Shown here: in pieces, positions 54,635 to 64,000 of the stretch | Numbering within the stretch: the first letter of the stretch is position 1 | Layout: every line of letters begins with the position of its first letter | Origin: Clarkia xantiana subsp. parviflora | Lineage: Eukaryota; Streptophyta; Magnoliopsida; Myrtales; Onagraceae | DNA: 64,000 bases | Assembly: GCA_036873135.1 (NCBI GenBank) | Contig: JAPTYO010000002.1 | Coordinates: 20,858,452 to 20,922,451 of the forward strand | Reading direction: 5' to 3' | The notes under the pieces: model-generated | The model's database searches: none | Seen by the model: the letters and a program-made list of their open reading frames with translations, nothing else | What the model was told of the DNA's origin: nothing | Translations under genes and position numbers: made by a program

Positions 54635-54986
54635 TCATAAAATCGTAACAACCAAACCCTAGAATGTGAAAAGCCAGAGAGAAAATTGTACAGAGTAATT
54701 GCGGATCATCGGGCAGATTCCTTCATGTGGCCACCCTCACCTTTAAACACTAAAGGGAACCCGAAAATAATTCATGTTCTACCACACAGTCTTTACATCA
54801 GAAGGAATTTACCCACCAACAAAACAAAAGATTACAAACCAGTCCAAAACAAACTTTACAGAATAACCAACAAGGTCCCTAAAGAATTAACAAACAGATT
54901 AATCAATAAAAGGAACCACGACTTCTGCAAAGAATAGAATGGTCCCTCAGAAACTTCAGGATTGATCCAAACCCTTATTCTTCACA
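54635..54986 (-). repeat. 5' LTR of copia D
   Basis: 352 bp, almost identical to 49461-49812; followed by the GGGAA TSD. Confidence 0.93.
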
Positions 54987-55275
54987 GGGAATGGAGGGGA
55001 ATTGTAGCTTCTCTGGTGCTAGATCCATTGTTGTTGAATTACTTCACACTCACCTGAGGATTGAAGGATCGATTGTCGATTAAAGAAGAAGAAGAAGAGC
55101 AGAATTGAAGTCTTCAATGCAGATAGTAATCGATGTCGAAGCCTTCACTTTCTACGACAGCCTTCATTTCTCCTAAGTTCTAACTATCTAGGGAAATGGA
55201 TTGTGATACTATATATGCATATATGGGCTCTGACCCAATTATTCAATGTACATTAAGTCAATTGTTGGTTGTGAC

Positions 55276-55916
55276 TAGGGATGGCAACGGGGCGGGTCGG
55301 GGCGGGTTTTTGCAGCCCCGGACCCGCCCCGCGGGTCAGCCTGGCTGACCCGACCCCGGCCAAATGGCCATTTCGGGTCGGGTCAACATTCCCGCGGGTC
55401 GACCCGCGGGGCCCCGACCCGCCCCGCCATGTGAACAATTTTTTTTTTTTTTTTTTTTCACTTTTTCAATATTAAATACAATTTTTTTTTGTCAAAATAT
55501 TACATTATATATAAATTCAAAACATAAATCTAACATCAATCAAATATAAACAATAAACACATCAAATTCATTACAAATACAAATTCAAATCCAAACACCA
55601 AATTAACAAATCCTAATAATCTAAATACACATCTATTTGTAATTTGGTCCATGTCATTTATATATGTATTATATTAACCATATTGTTTAGTAAATGTTAG
55701 ATCATATTAACATAAAAAAAAAAATTAAAAAAAAATAGTATACATATGTGCATTTCGGGGCGGGTCTACGGGGCCCCGGGTCTCTAGACCCGGACCCGCC
55801 CCGACCCGAGCCCGACCCGGACCCGACCCGTGACCCGCGGGTCGGCGGGTCGGCGGGTTAAAACCGGGTCGGGGCCCCGCGGGTCAGCGGGGCCCCGAGA
55901 CCCGTTGCCATCCCTA
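55276..55916. mobile_element. Nonautonomous hAT element, TIR TAGGGATGGCAACGGG
   Basis: Exact 8-bp TSD GTTGTGAC at 55268-55275 and 55917-55924. Ends TAGGGATGGCAACGGG and the inverted CCCGTTGCCATCCCTA; GGGTCGGG-type subterminal repeats on both sides and an AT-rich centre. Noncoding; GC-rich frames at the ends are artefacts. Confidence 0.93.
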
Positions 55917-56073
55917 GTTGTGACTTGATATATCTATATATATATATATATGTACGAACTGCGGACACTTGATAGTCAGTCCGACCGGTCAGAACCCAAT
56001 TCGACTGGTCAGATGGCGAACCGGCTTCTTGATCGGTTTGAGGTCCGGTCCGGTTTTAAAACAGCGGTTTCTT

Positions 56074-57211
56074 CCTGGTGTGATAATATTTTTTTTTTCT
56101 AATTCATTTAAAAGAGAAAGCTAAAGTCAATTTTTTCTCAGTTCTCAAGGTATTTAATTTTATCAGGTGCGATGAATTAGGAGAATCGTCCATACGATCA
56201 GCAGTAACATATCGTTTCATGAAGCTAAGGTTTAATATAAAAAAATGGGTATTATTATGAATTCATCGCACTAGTAATGACTCTACCACTAATCAACTCT
56301 CTTTCACTTAATTTTTATTTTATTACCACTTTTTTCAGGCTAAGTAATGGGAAACCTTCTATACTATTCATGAATTTAGTTTTCATTTCATTCGGGAAAA
56401 ACCTTCTTTTTTTTTTTATGTTTTTTTATTAAGGTTTATGTACTTTTTTTTAATTCGGTTGTGTTTGGAAAATGTTTTGTCGGGTTACTCTATAGGATAA
56501 AACATTAATGGTTCAAACATATTTTATCATCCATGATTCATTTGATCAAACTGTTCACCCAATACAATAAAATTTTTAAAAAAATCCCTAAAATTACAGT
56601 AAACCTTAATTAAATTCTTAATTAAAGAGAAATGCGGAGGGGAGGGATGTGGCGTGGATCCAGATTTCCTGCCCCCACTCTTCATGTCTTAGAACGTGCA
56701 TCACCGTTAAGACCTTGACACATGTCATGTCTAATTAATTTTGTAGTTCTTTTCTTTCTAATTTTTTTTTGCCAATATTTTTAAAATTCTATTGGGATTG
56801 GTGAACCCTAGAAATATTAAATGTAAAGACACGTGAAGATCATAATATTGAATAATGGGACATGTGATCTGAATCTGGCGCCGGTTATTTATTAGCTGTG
56901 TTTGCTATTATGGTAAAAAAAAAATCGCTCAAGTTTTTATTTTTTATTTTAGCTTTCACATGTTATAGTCAGAATTTAAATTATTCGCCGGAAAGATTTG
57001 TTTATTTTATTTTGCAGATGTACGGATATAAAAGGTGATATTGATGGAGTATGAAATATACAAGTGTAGCAATCCATGCCTTCCTTACACGTATACCAAT
57101 TGAAAAGATTCGTTATTTCTTTTCTTGTTATAAAGTGATTGAATATATTTGGACCGGATTCTGAAATAGACATGACCAACTTTGACATAATTATAAGTTA
57201 GCGTCTTATAC

Positions 57212-57217
<6 letters not shown>
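56074..57217. other. Intergenic DNA, nothing recognised
   Basis: About 1.1 kb of AT-rich sequence with no domain, repeat family or RNA gene that I can support. Confidence 0.5.

Positions 57218-57281
<64 letters not shown>
57218..57281. repeat. (AT)n microsatellite
   Basis: About 31 AT dinucleotides without interruption, the longest in the window. Confidence 0.97.
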
Positions 57282-57282
<1 letters not shown>

Positions 57283-57310
57283 CTTTTCTTAAGTCAGTCT
57301 GCATTAAAAT

Positions 57311-58284
57311 GACTTAAAGAATCTTTTGGTGTCATATGTTTAACCACGGTTGGATTTTGGTGTCATAAATTATTTTTTAGGTTTTTGGTGTTATATGTTT
57401 GGAAGGTTGTATGTTTTTTATTTTCCGTTAGTCAATAGTTAGTTTGACCGATAAATGTTTTTATTTTGTTCAATTTAGTCCTCGAATTCATATTCCTACA
57501 ATTTAATTTTTCCAATTTAGTCCTTAATTTTCGCTCCAGTTCCACCACAGGTCGACTGCCACCACCCACCACCACCCAAGGCCACCGGCCACCACCACCC
57601 AAAGCCGCCGACCACCACCCACCACCCACCACCCACCACCAATTGGGGCTGGCCACCATCCCAATCGGGGCCGGAGCCACGGAGGGCTCCGACTGAGCCC
57701 TTTATGATTTAATCGGAGTCAGGGGCCCCAAATTGGAGCCATCTGGCTCCGACTGAGCCACATAGGACTCGGTCAGAGCCCTTTGTAGCCCTAATTGGGG
57801 CCGGCGGCCCCAATTGGTGGTGACCGTCGGCCCCAATTGGTGGTGACTGGCCCCGATTAGGGTTGTAGCCACGACCAATTGGGGGCCGACCCCAATTGGT
57901 GGTGGCATGTCCCGATTTGAGGTGGTCGACCCGTTTCGTGGTTGCCGGCTCCGATTCGTGGTGGTCGGCGGCCTTGGGTGGTAGTGGGTGGTGGCCGACG
58001 GCCTTGGGTGGTAGTGGGTGGTGGCCGACGGCCTTGGGTGTTGATTGGCGCAAACAATATGGACTAAATTGTAAAAATTAAATCTTAGGAATATAAATAC
58101 GAGGACTAAATTGAACAAAATAAACGTATTTAACGGTCAAAATAACTATTGACTAACGAAAACACCAAAAACATTCAACCTTCCAAACATATGACACCAA
58201 AAACCATAAAAAAAAAAAAAAAAACTTATGGCACCAAAAGCCCAACATTGGTTAAACATATGACACCAAAAGACCCTTTAACCC
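57311..58284. mobile_element. Foldback Mutator-like element (974 bp)
   Basis: Inverted ends TTAAAG...TCTTTTGGTGTCATATG and CATATGACACCAAAAGACCC...; arms with TTTTGGTGTCAT units and TTTGTTCAATTTAGTCC. The centre is CCACCACCC/GGGTGGTGG and CCAATTGGGG sequence. The left terminus reads GAC where GGG is expected, and no convincing 9-bp TSD was found. Several frames of 60-140 codons here are low-complexity shadows, not genes. Confidence 0.75.
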
Positions 58285-58340
58285 TAGAATTTATTATGCT
58301 CAGATATCATCAAGTATTAAATATGAATAAAAGTAATTTC

Positions 58341-58954
58341 TGTTGGATTACGGGGACGTAATACTAGGAAACACTAAAACGTGTATGTGCTAGTAATCAA
58401 AATTACGCGGCGGAATAATTCGCACATACCTCAATGATGAATCCTTTGCCCAAGATGTTGTGGAGGGAGTTCACGATCCACCGATTGGGACCTCGTGCAA
58501 GTTCCTAGAGGGAAGTCCCACGAAGTATAGCTCCACAGCAAATCCTCTGATCAGTTCTTCGGCGGGGACAGATCCTCGGATAGATTCCTCGAAAGCAATT
58601 TGGCACACCCTTGGTGAAGGAGTGGTTCAGCCGAAACTTTAACTAATGGAGTGAAGGAATTCACTCCAATTTACTCTTGAGAAGAGTTGTGAGAATTGCT
58701 TTGGAAAATCCCAAGACACCACTATATATAGGAGGAATGGAGTGGGCAAAAGTCAACTCCATTACATGTGGTATTCCTTGTTTCAGCCGGCCACCTATAG
58801 TGTATAAGGGAGGCCTAATTTTGGGCCTCTCATGTCATTAGAGATTTGGGTCTGGCCCAATTTCCCTAATGTGATATTTACCCAATTGACTTAGGTAACG
58901 TATACACATATTAACGGGCTACCATTTACGGCGCCAGTACACCTTATGCTAACA
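58341..58954 (-). repeat. 3' LTR of a minus-strand copia A element
   Basis: Starts TGTTGGATTACGGGG and ends TATGCTAACA, homologous to the A LTRs; the inverted polypurine tract GCTCCCACTCGCCG follows at 58955, so the internal region lies to the right. Confidence 0.85.
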
Positions 58955-59470
58955 GCTCCCACTCGCCGAAATGGAAGGGTGCCTGTTAATGTATCGTTGT
59001 CCGAATCACATTAACATTTATGTCTTCTGATCTGGTCCCTGCTTCCGAACAGTTCATACGAGGTTTGCCGTGCGACCGGTGGATACGACGGGCATCGTAC
59101 TACTCATCTGTTAGGAGTGTTGTAGCGCCCGCAGAACGTTGATTCCCTATCGTCAATCAACCTGTTTACAATAATATAAATCGTATCTCGTTGTATCCTT
59201 GGTCAACAATAATTCTCCAGTTGCCCAGTTTTCCACATAGGAATACTTCTCCAGGGCATCCGTACAAGTATTCACAACCTTCAACTAATATCCGGTAGGT
59301 GGCCACCTAGTGAATACAAGAGTCGGTGAATTACAGGTGAACTTGACCATCCCCATCCCTCATACCCTTAGTCAAACTCAATCGGCTTCCAAAGATGTGG
59401 TCACTTGGCCTTTTTCTTCAGCACTACGCTCGTACACCGGGAAGCGAACATTGAGCCTGACCTTAGGTAT
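58955..59470 (-). mobile_element. 3' internal part of the same copia A element
   Basis: Reverse complement of about 29975-30498 of the complete A element, cut at 59470 by a family B insertion. The remainder is outside the window. Confidence 0.8.
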
Positions 59471-60165
59471 TGTTGCGTCCAAATCCACCCGGGTAGTCGG
59501 ATTCTTCGGCACTTCGGGTTGGGGACACGTCGGGTGTCAGAAATGGACTTTCTGATGTCGGCAAGGGGCTGTCGGCGATGTGCACTTATCGGCCAGGTAG
59601 GGCTGTCGGCAGTGCAAGCTTGTCGGCAGGGTAAGATTATCGGCTTCGCGCGGTGCTAACCTGCAGGAAGGGAAATAACCAGCACGGGGGGGGGGGGGGG
59701 GGGAGGGGGTGTCGGTTGAACCCTCTTCGATGCTTAAATGAGCGTCTAGAGAGAGGTCAGAGCTCCAAGGCCAAAATCTAGAGAATGTGTCAAAATGGGT
59801 GGCCAAGGTCTCCTATTTATAGGCAACCTTAGAACCGAACCCGGTTTTTGTGTGGTTTGACGCCGGTCTAACAGAAAATAAGAACCGTCGTCTAGTTAGG
59901 CTTTGTAGAACTCTTCACTCTTTATGTTCGGACGATAAAAAAGGATGTGTGCGGTGTTCGACAGCAGTCCGGACCTCATCGGACTTAGAATCCGATGGGG
60001 TCCGGACCACTTGGGACAATCCGGAGGCTCGGTCCGGACGCGTATACCGCGCCTCCGGACCCTTTTCGAACCTCGGATATTGTGTTTGGGTCCGTTATGT
60101 GATCTTCGACGTGTTTGCGAAGTCATGAATGTAAATACGAACCCGAATTGGGCAGATATCCAACA
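59471..60165 (-). repeat. 3' LTR of a minus-strand family B element
   Basis: On minus it starts TGTTGGATATCTGCCC and ends TTTGGACGCAACA. It carries TATAAATAG (59813-59821) and an expanded C-run (G-run 59686-59703 on plus) in the hairpin loop. The GGGGGCAAG polypurine tract follows at about 60166-60176. Confidence 0.85.
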
Positions 60166-60879
60166 CTTGCCCCCGAGTCAAGTAACGTTCCAGACCATAC
60201 TTGAGTCTATTTTAAACTAGGATATAAGCCCAATTTAGGTTCGGAGTTGACCTCAAGAGTGGCTTGTTTGAAAATTGAGCGCAACGGCTTCGATTTTGCT
60301 CCACTTTAATTTTTTTCGGGAGGTATGTTAACTGTCGACATGATTAGCGCAACCAACAATATACATATAACATCGAACAATAAACGATGCACACATGTTT
60401 ATGAACTTATGCGATAATCCTCATGGAAACATGCAAACATGACATATGATGTTAACATGTACGTGATGTCAGCATGATTGCAAGGGATGCGAATAGATGA
60501 TTGATAATTAAATCATGCAAGTGACTATGTGATAGTAATAAAAGATATGGATCATGCATTTAAAACGATATGACGTGTGTCAAGTCATGCGCGCGTTATG
60601 TCATGTGTGTATTAAATCATGTGTGCATAGCATATAGTCATGGCGTACTTAGAAAATTCCAAGTGTTGAAATAAGGAGACGACAACATGTAAACATGCTA
60701 TTTGAGGACTTAGTAATAAATCATTAAAGTTTTAGGATGCATCCATAGATAATGATGGATAGATATAGGAGAGAGAATACCTATTAGCTAATCCTCCACC
60801 ATTAGTAGCTTTTAGTATTCTCTCATTTCTTGAAGAAGAAGAAAACATGGGAGTGACAAAGTTGGAGGCAAAATATTTG

Positions 60880-61325
60880 CTGACATAGTGGAACACTTAG
60901 AAAATATTCGTGACAGCCGGCATCCCGTTGTATGCTCACAGCTGATATAGTTGGAACACTTAGAAAATATTCATTGATAGTCGACACCTTGTCATATGTC
61001 GACTGCTGACATAGTGGAACACTTAGAAAATATTCATTGATAGTCGACACCTTGTCATATGTCGACTGCTGACATAGTGGAACACTTTTAAAATATTCCT
61101 GACAGCCGGCATCCCGTTGTATGCTCACAGCTGATAAGGTTGGAACACTTAGAAAATATTCCTGACAGCCGGCATCCCGTTGTATGCTCACAGCTGATAT
61201 GGTTGGAACACTTATAAAATATTCCTGAAAGCCGGCATCCCGTTGTATGCTCACAACTGATATGGTTGGAACACTTAGAAAATATTCCTGATAGCCGACA
61301 TCTCGTTGTATGTCGACAGCTGTAC
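60880..61325 (-). repeat. 61-bp minisatellite of the second B element
   Basis: About seven units of TGGAACACTTAGAAAATATTCNTGA followed by TCGACACC or AGCCGGCATCCCG variants. It is the inverted homologue of 46262-46680. A 197-codon minus-strand frame across it is a translation of the repeat, with the period visible in the protein. Confidence 0.88.
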
Positions 61326-61557
61326 GCGCGTGTTCATATGTGCGCGCTAGTATGTGCGCACTTGCCCCCATACTTAGATTTTTTTCTCTTTCCATTGCTA
61401 TGTACGTTGTATCCATAGGTTGGATGTAGACATAGGGCGTATGTTGTCATGGTGATTGTTATGAGTTAAATGTTCATCGCTCGTAAACTAACGGACGTTG
61501 TCTTGATTGTAGGTTGCCTTTTCAGGTTGCAGGAATTCCTTCGGCGAGGTTGTTATT

Positions 61558-63133
61558 ATGAGTAAGTCTTTCACTCCTACTCCGCATACTGCTTTATATT
61601 CCGATGATAGCAGTGAGTCGGATGACGACAGTCTTTGTAACTTTTGTGGTGTCGTGCTGCAGAATGGTTTGCTGGAAAGAGTTCATCTTTGAAGGCGGTG
61701 TCCGCATGCGGCACTTCGCCTGTTGATGGGACTGCTCCGTCCTCTGCCCCGTGACCCCTTCGACCCCTGGGTATGGTCGCGGGAAGGACCTTATGAGTAC
61801 GATGCTTCTTTACGACTTCATTTGCCTTTGTTATTTCCTTGGTTTGCTATTTTCACATTGATTTTGTTCGCAGGTCGTTCCACTCATGTTATAGAGCGCA
61901 CTACAGAGTGCTTGGTCTTGTTCCTCCTACGAAAAGATCCGACGCGGCGGCGCATGACTCGAGCGATCCCAAACGCTCTAAGACGAGTGCGACCATCCCG
62001 ACTCCTTCGAGTTAAAAAATAAAAAGGAGTTGCTGGTCGTGCTACGGCACCTTCTGCCCCCCGGTCGAGGGACCGGCCCGCGGAGGATCACCCTTCCGAA
62101 GTATGAGTTGTTTACTTGTTTCAACTTTCTTTCCTTATGCATTTGTTTACTACTTACATGTTTTCCTTTCACCGCTTCCTGCCTTGAGGCGTGATCACTT
62201 GATTCGTCCTTTAGAGGGCGATATTTCTGGGGATGAATGGACGCCCTTTGGTAATGGTGTCGTTACTTTCCCTAAGGAGTCCAAACTTAGTTCACCAGAA
62301 GTTGGCGTGCGCGTTCTTCGCAGGTGTGTTCCTCCGGGTGATCGTCATTCATGCCCGTCAACTGACGAAGAGGCCGAGGCATATTCTGAGAGGTGTTTGG
62401 CTGACTTTGCTCCTGTAAGCAACCGGATTTTTCTTTTTCGTTTCTTTCGTTGATTTGCTTCTTATTGTGTAAGTCTTATGCCTTTGTTTTCTTCATTCTA
62501 TTCTCAGGCTGTTACCCACATGGTGAACATGTCATCCTTTGTGATGGAGCTGTCGTTCAGAAGAAGGTTGCTGTCGACAAGTGTAATGCCACTTGTAGCG
62601 AACTTGTAAAGTTTGAAGAGAAAGTGCGCGTATTCGGCTCTAAGGCCACAGATTCTGAGGCTCGTTACAAGGCTTGTCAGGCTCGAGTTTCTGAACTTGA
62701 GGCTGAGATGATTGCCCTTGAGAAGAAGGTCACTGATGATCTCAACGCGCACGAGGCGGCGTTGGTTGCTGTTCGCAAGACTGCTTGCGCGGTAGGCGTA
62801 GATGCGGGATTTGTTGAGTATCTCAGTACCCCTGCCTTCCTTGCTGCAGTTGAGGAGAATAAGGATGGTTTGATGAACGAGTGTGCGGAGGATTATTTCC
62901 GTCGTGTGATCATTCTTGCTCCGAGTTTTCCGTTCGGACAACTCGGTCCTTACGCACATTACGCTGTTTCTCATGTTACTGCACTGCGTGATTTGGGGCT
63001 TCAGACAGCCAACAATGAGATGTTTGTTGATGATGAAGGTGGTGTTAACCTTGTGGTTACTTCCCCCGAGTTCATGGAGGTTGCCCCCGAGCCTACTGTA
63101 GATGACGGTATTCCTCGAGCGGCGTCGGGTTGA
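61558..63133 (+). pseudogene. Antisense spliced gene of the second B element
   Basis: Plus strand, opposite to its element. Exon 1 starts ATG 61558 (MSKSFTPTPHTALYSDDSSE). A later exon ends at CCGAAG|GTATGA (62100). The next (about 62189-62414: EGDISGDEWTPF...FPKESK...VGVRVLRRCVPPGDR...LADFAP) is bounded by CTTGAG and GTAAGC. The last starts after TTCTATTCTCAG (62508) with AVTHMVNMSSFVMEL. A one-base shift near 62545 is needed to reach the coiled coil (about 62550-62800) and the EDYFRRVIILAPSFPFGQLGPY segment; it stops at 63131-63133. Homologous exon by exon to 43813-45057. The frameshift makes this copy probably inactive. Confidence 0.6.
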
Positions 63134-63559
63134 TTATTTTGAGCATGTTGAACTTTTGCTTTTATCGCTTGCCCCCTGTGTCCGGGTAGACGTTGGTTTG
63201 GGAGCTGTCCCTAGAACTTTTGTTTATGTTCTACTTTCTTTGAGCTATGTCGTTTAGACCTGCTTTGATCACAGTAAAATGCATGATAACTCGTTAGTAG
63301 TATTTCATACCTTGTGTTATCTATGCTGTCCATATGGTTTGGACTTGGATGATAGGATATATATCCTTAGATGATGAACATGATGTCCGTAGTTGCGACT
63401 GTATGTCGCGTATTGTTGAGTGTTATGAGCGCCCCTCTTGGTTAGATTCCAAGGCATGGCAAGATGTGTACACTAGGTAGTTGTAGCGCTGTAAGTAGTA
63501 ATGCATTCGGCGCGGGCACTTGGCACTGGCACTTGACATGTAGGAGAGTCGTTTTGACG

Positions 63560-63992
63560 AGGCAAGACATTATTTTATACCGTCTCGTAGTTCCATTCTA
63601 AGGCGACATTGTGACAAGACGCTACTTGTTGTATTTGGTGCGTTTTTCCACCCGTCGATTTGGGCACATCCCGCGTGACGTTGTTACAAGGTTTTCCGTG
63701 GTTAACCCAGTACTTACCCTGTGATGCTTTTACGCCTCAACTTAGTTAATCCAAGGGGCGGGACAAATGTCGTGTGAACACGCCTTGTAGTTTTTACCGT
63801 CTCTTGAACCATTTCAAGGCGACGTTGTGGCAAGACGCTACTTGCTCTATGCTATGCGTTTTTCCATCCGTCAGTTTGGGCACACCCCGCGTGACGTTGT
63901 TGCAAGGTTTTCCGTGGCTATTCCAGTACTTGCCTTGCGATGCTACTGCACCTCTCCATGGTTAATCCAGAAGGGTTGCACAAGACCGCGTT
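63560..63992. repeat. Direct repeat, period 216 bp, two copies
   Basis: AGGCGACRTTGTGRCAAGACGCTACTTG at 63601 recurs at 63817; TTTGGGCACAYCCCGCGTGACG and CAAGGTTTTCCGTGG follow in both. A third unit may begin at the window edge (GTTGAGGCGAC). Confidence 0.85.
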
Positions 63993-64000
63993 GAGGCGAC

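Larger units (their letters stand above)
49461..54986 (-). mobile_element. Ty1/copia retrotransposon D, young but with frame breaks
   Basis: Exact 5-bp TSD GGGAA at 49456-49460 and 54987-54991. LTRs of 352 bp (49461-49812, 54635-54986) differ at about three bases by eye, so it is recent. Primer site and polypurine tract give minus orientation. Gag, protease, integrase, RT and RNase H are all present with high integrity, broken by one nonsense codon, two or more frameshifts and a TRIM insertion. Confidence 0.93.
49147..56066. mobile_element. Decayed hAT-like element hosting copia D and another hAT
   Basis: Left end TATGTTATGAAAACCAGAC and right end GGTCCGGTTTTAAAACAGCG are roughly inverted, with CCGGTC/GAACC subterminal repeats on both sides, and GTTTCTT flanks both ends (49140-49146, 56067-56073; 7 of the expected 8 bases). 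Own sequence is 49147-49460, 54992-55267 and 55925-56066. Confidence 0.5.
60166..64000 (-). mobile_element. Internal region of the minus-strand family B element, runs off the window
   Basis: From the 3' LTR outwards it holds a noncoding stretch, the 61-bp minisatellite (60880-61325), the antisense gene (plus strand, 61558-63133) and a 216-bp direct repeat (from about 63560). The order matches element B at 41156-48293 read in reverse. The gag-like end and 5' LTR lie beyond 64000. Confidence 0.75.

Noticed and set aside
55253..55475. GC-rich frames on both strands
   Set aside because: They cover the GGGTCGGG-type terminal repeats of the hAT element at 55276-55916.
57466..58118. Several overlapping 60-140 codon frames rich in Pro, His and Gly
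   Set aside because: They occur in multiple frames on both strands over the CCACCACCC/GGTGGTGG core of a foldback element; composition alone explains them.
57295..58300. A 9-bp target-site duplication for the fourth foldback MULE
   Set aside because: Flanks CATTAAAAT and TAGAATTTA do not match well enough to claim.
60823..61416. 197-codon minus-strand frame with repeated YFLSVP and QRDAG motifs
   Set aside because: It is a read-through of the 61-bp minisatellite; the protein period follows the DNA repeat and the homologous array at 46262-46680 is not open.

Overview
The window is nuclear DNA of a flowering plant, most likely a eudicot. The evidence is a three-exon plant protein gene with GT-AG introns, a eukaryotic tRNA-Gln gene, plant-type Ty1/copia and Ty3/gypsy (Tat-like) LTR retrotransposons, and many small DNA transposons. 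It is a repeat-rich intergenic region. I can support only one ordinary protein-coding gene (about 7.3-10.6 kb) and one tRNA gene (11715-11786). Almost everything else is transposable elements, many nested and many bounded by exact target-site duplications (TSDs) that can be read directly.

Layout. 1-2637: minus-strand copia family A (5' LTR 2092-2637, internal to the left) interrupted by a Tat-like family B LTR (1-545). 4475-7115: a tandem duplication holding a foldback Mutator-like element (5093-6963, 9-bp TSD), itself holding a hAT element (5497-6228, 8-bp TSD). 7.3-10.6 kb: the host gene. 10841-11650: foldback MULE. 11715-11786: tRNA-Gln. 11906-21400: a minus-oriented block with an A-rich tail, split by Tat-like gypsy C (12540-19297, TSD CACTG) and a hAT element (20399-20876). 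22478-31093: full-length copia A (TSD TGTAG) with a solo-type B LTR inside. 31.3-40.4 kb: AT-rich DNA with a 300-bp tandem array, two Harbinger-type MITEs, SINE-like copies, hairpin MITEs, hAT elements and a foldback MULE. 40443-48874: a three-level nest (Tourist-like element > foldback MULE > complete but pol-less B element). 49147-56066: a decayed hAT-like element holding young copia D (49461-54986, TSD GGGAA), which carries a TRIM inside its RT, plus another hAT (55276-55916). 57311-58284: foldback MULE. 58341-64000: copia A (minus) with a second B element (minus) running off the window.

How the parts relate. Families A and D carry copia-type reverse transcriptase and RNase H remnants. C carries gag, protease, RT, archaeal-type RNase H and integrase, all broken. 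B has LTRs, a tRNA primer site, a short gag-like frame and an antisense spliced gene but no pol, so it is probably mobilised in trans. The most unusual signals are structural: strings of small hairpins in both arms of the 5093-6963 element, a four-fold array of paired hairpins with pairing-preserving changes inside B (42983-43500), and a covarying hairpin around a C-tract in four diverged B-family LTRs.
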